A program made the translations under genes and the position numbers. Of a stretch of 64,000 nt of DNA, positions 63,364 through 64,000 are shown piece after piece (positions within the stretch are counted from its first letter, which is position 1; each line of letters starts with the position of its first letter). A model generated the notes under the pieces. It was not told the DNA's origin. It worked only from the letters and a program-made list of their open reading frames with translations, and did no database searches. This DNA comes from Panonychus citri (Eukaryota; Arthropoda; Arachnida; Trombidiformes; Tetranychidae), in contig NW_026515539.1 of assembly GCF_014898815.1 (NCBI RefSeq), positions 310,001-374,000 of the forward strand, read 5' to 3'.

Positions 63364-64000
63364 CAGGAAAATGAAAGTTTAACAAGAACAAAGTTTAATT
63401 ATCATCAAATTTATCATCACCATTAAAACCTCAACTTTAATTGATAAAATAACGAACCAATCTGATTCTAATTCGTATCCAATCAAATTGTCGTCCATCC
63501 ATCAAACTTTCAATATATTAAATTCAACTGATTGAAATCTCATCATCATCCATGACTCATTCTCCATCTTCATCTTCATCTTCATCTCCATCTTCATCCC
63601 CATTGCCATTGCTACTTCATCTGGATCATCATTCATTCAATTATCATCATCATCATCATCACCATCAGCATCCGCATCACCATCACCATCATCATGATCA
63701 TCATCTTGTCTTCATCAATTGTCATCATAAACTTTTTTTATTTAAATTACCATTGATATAAATTCACTGAAATCCTAAAAAAGACTTTGTTTTGTGTTTT
63801 TTAATTACAAGAAAATGAGTACGTGATTAATTAGTGTAATCAATTAATTAAATAACTTAAATTGATTTAGGTTGTTGTTTTTCAAATAAAGTAATTGCGA
63901 CAACTGAGTACTCTTGCTGATGACAATGATTAAATTGGATAACAAACAAATTGTCTTGAGTTTAAGTGATTAAGCAAAGATTATCTTTCTTTGTATTAAT
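63364..64000 (+). other. 3' UTR of the hemopexin-like gene, and flank
   Basis: AT-rich, with ATC-type repeats at 63640-63700 that give a His/Ser-rich shadow ORF at 63552-63761. An AATAAA at 63885-63890 is the first clear polyadenylation signal after the stop, giving a 3' UTR of roughly 540 nt. Confidence 0.5.
63885..63890 (+). terminator. Candidate polyadenylation signal of the hemopexin-like gene
   Basis: AATAAA followed within 20 nt by GA-rich then TG-rich sequence, about 525 bp after the stop codon. Confidence 0.4.

Noticed and set aside
63552..63761. A His/Ser-rich ORF
   Set aside because: Produced by ATC microsatellites in the 3' UTR.

Overview
This is an animal nuclear genome segment, very AT-rich and intron-containing, with small genes set in long low-complexity DNA. 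Introns run from 59 bp to about 5.8 kb and use canonical GT-AG sites. Three genes (a nesprin/MSP-300 homologue, a Frizzled-5/8-class receptor and a TLDc protein) are metazoan families. The style (AT-rich, TATA plus TCAGT-type start sites, dense ATC/GAT and GA microsatellites) fits an arthropod, possibly a mite or other chelicerate, but the species cannot be fixed from the sequence alone. There is no bacterial, plasmid, viral or CRISPR content that I can support.

Layout. 54-12549 (+): most of a nesprin/MSP-300 gene. Two calponin-homology domains are followed by a long spectrin-repeat rod in five exons, with the 5' end outside the window. The rod carries one apparent single-base frame break near 9618 and ends without a recognisable KASH anchor. 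12892-14102: a 0.86 kb insertion or foldback flanked by about 175 bp direct repeats. 16050-25735 (-): a complete three-exon Frizzled of the 5/8 (fz2) class, whose 22-residue C-terminal exon lies 4.5 kb from the seven-helix exon. 26259-27200 (+): a TLDc-domain protein sharing a short divergent promoter region with the Frizzled gene. 29388-30839 (-): an unrecognised single-exon secreted protein that is probably GPI-anchored.

33762-38575 holds a local tandem duplication of a small secreted-protein gene. One copy is intact (36761-37509), two are decayed (about 34907-35128 and 35175-35690), and duplicated 3' flanks and a Tc1-like miniature element are present. A further small secreted protein lies at 39062-39424 (-). 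39.4-49.9 kb is repeat-rich DNA in which I see no gene. 49993-63363 (+) is a four-exon gene for a type I membrane protein with hemopexin-like repeats, including one exon (56966-57328) with almost no start codons that is easily missed.

These genes do not form one pathway. Nesprin is a nucleus-cytoskeleton linker, Frizzled is a Wnt receptor, and the hemopexin-like, GPI-type and small secreted proteins are surface or extracellular products of unknown role. The most useful results are exon joins that agree in reading phase (Frizzled tail, hemopexin-like gene, duplicated secreted genes) and the structural anomalies: frame break, KASH-like read-through, tandem array and nested repeat.
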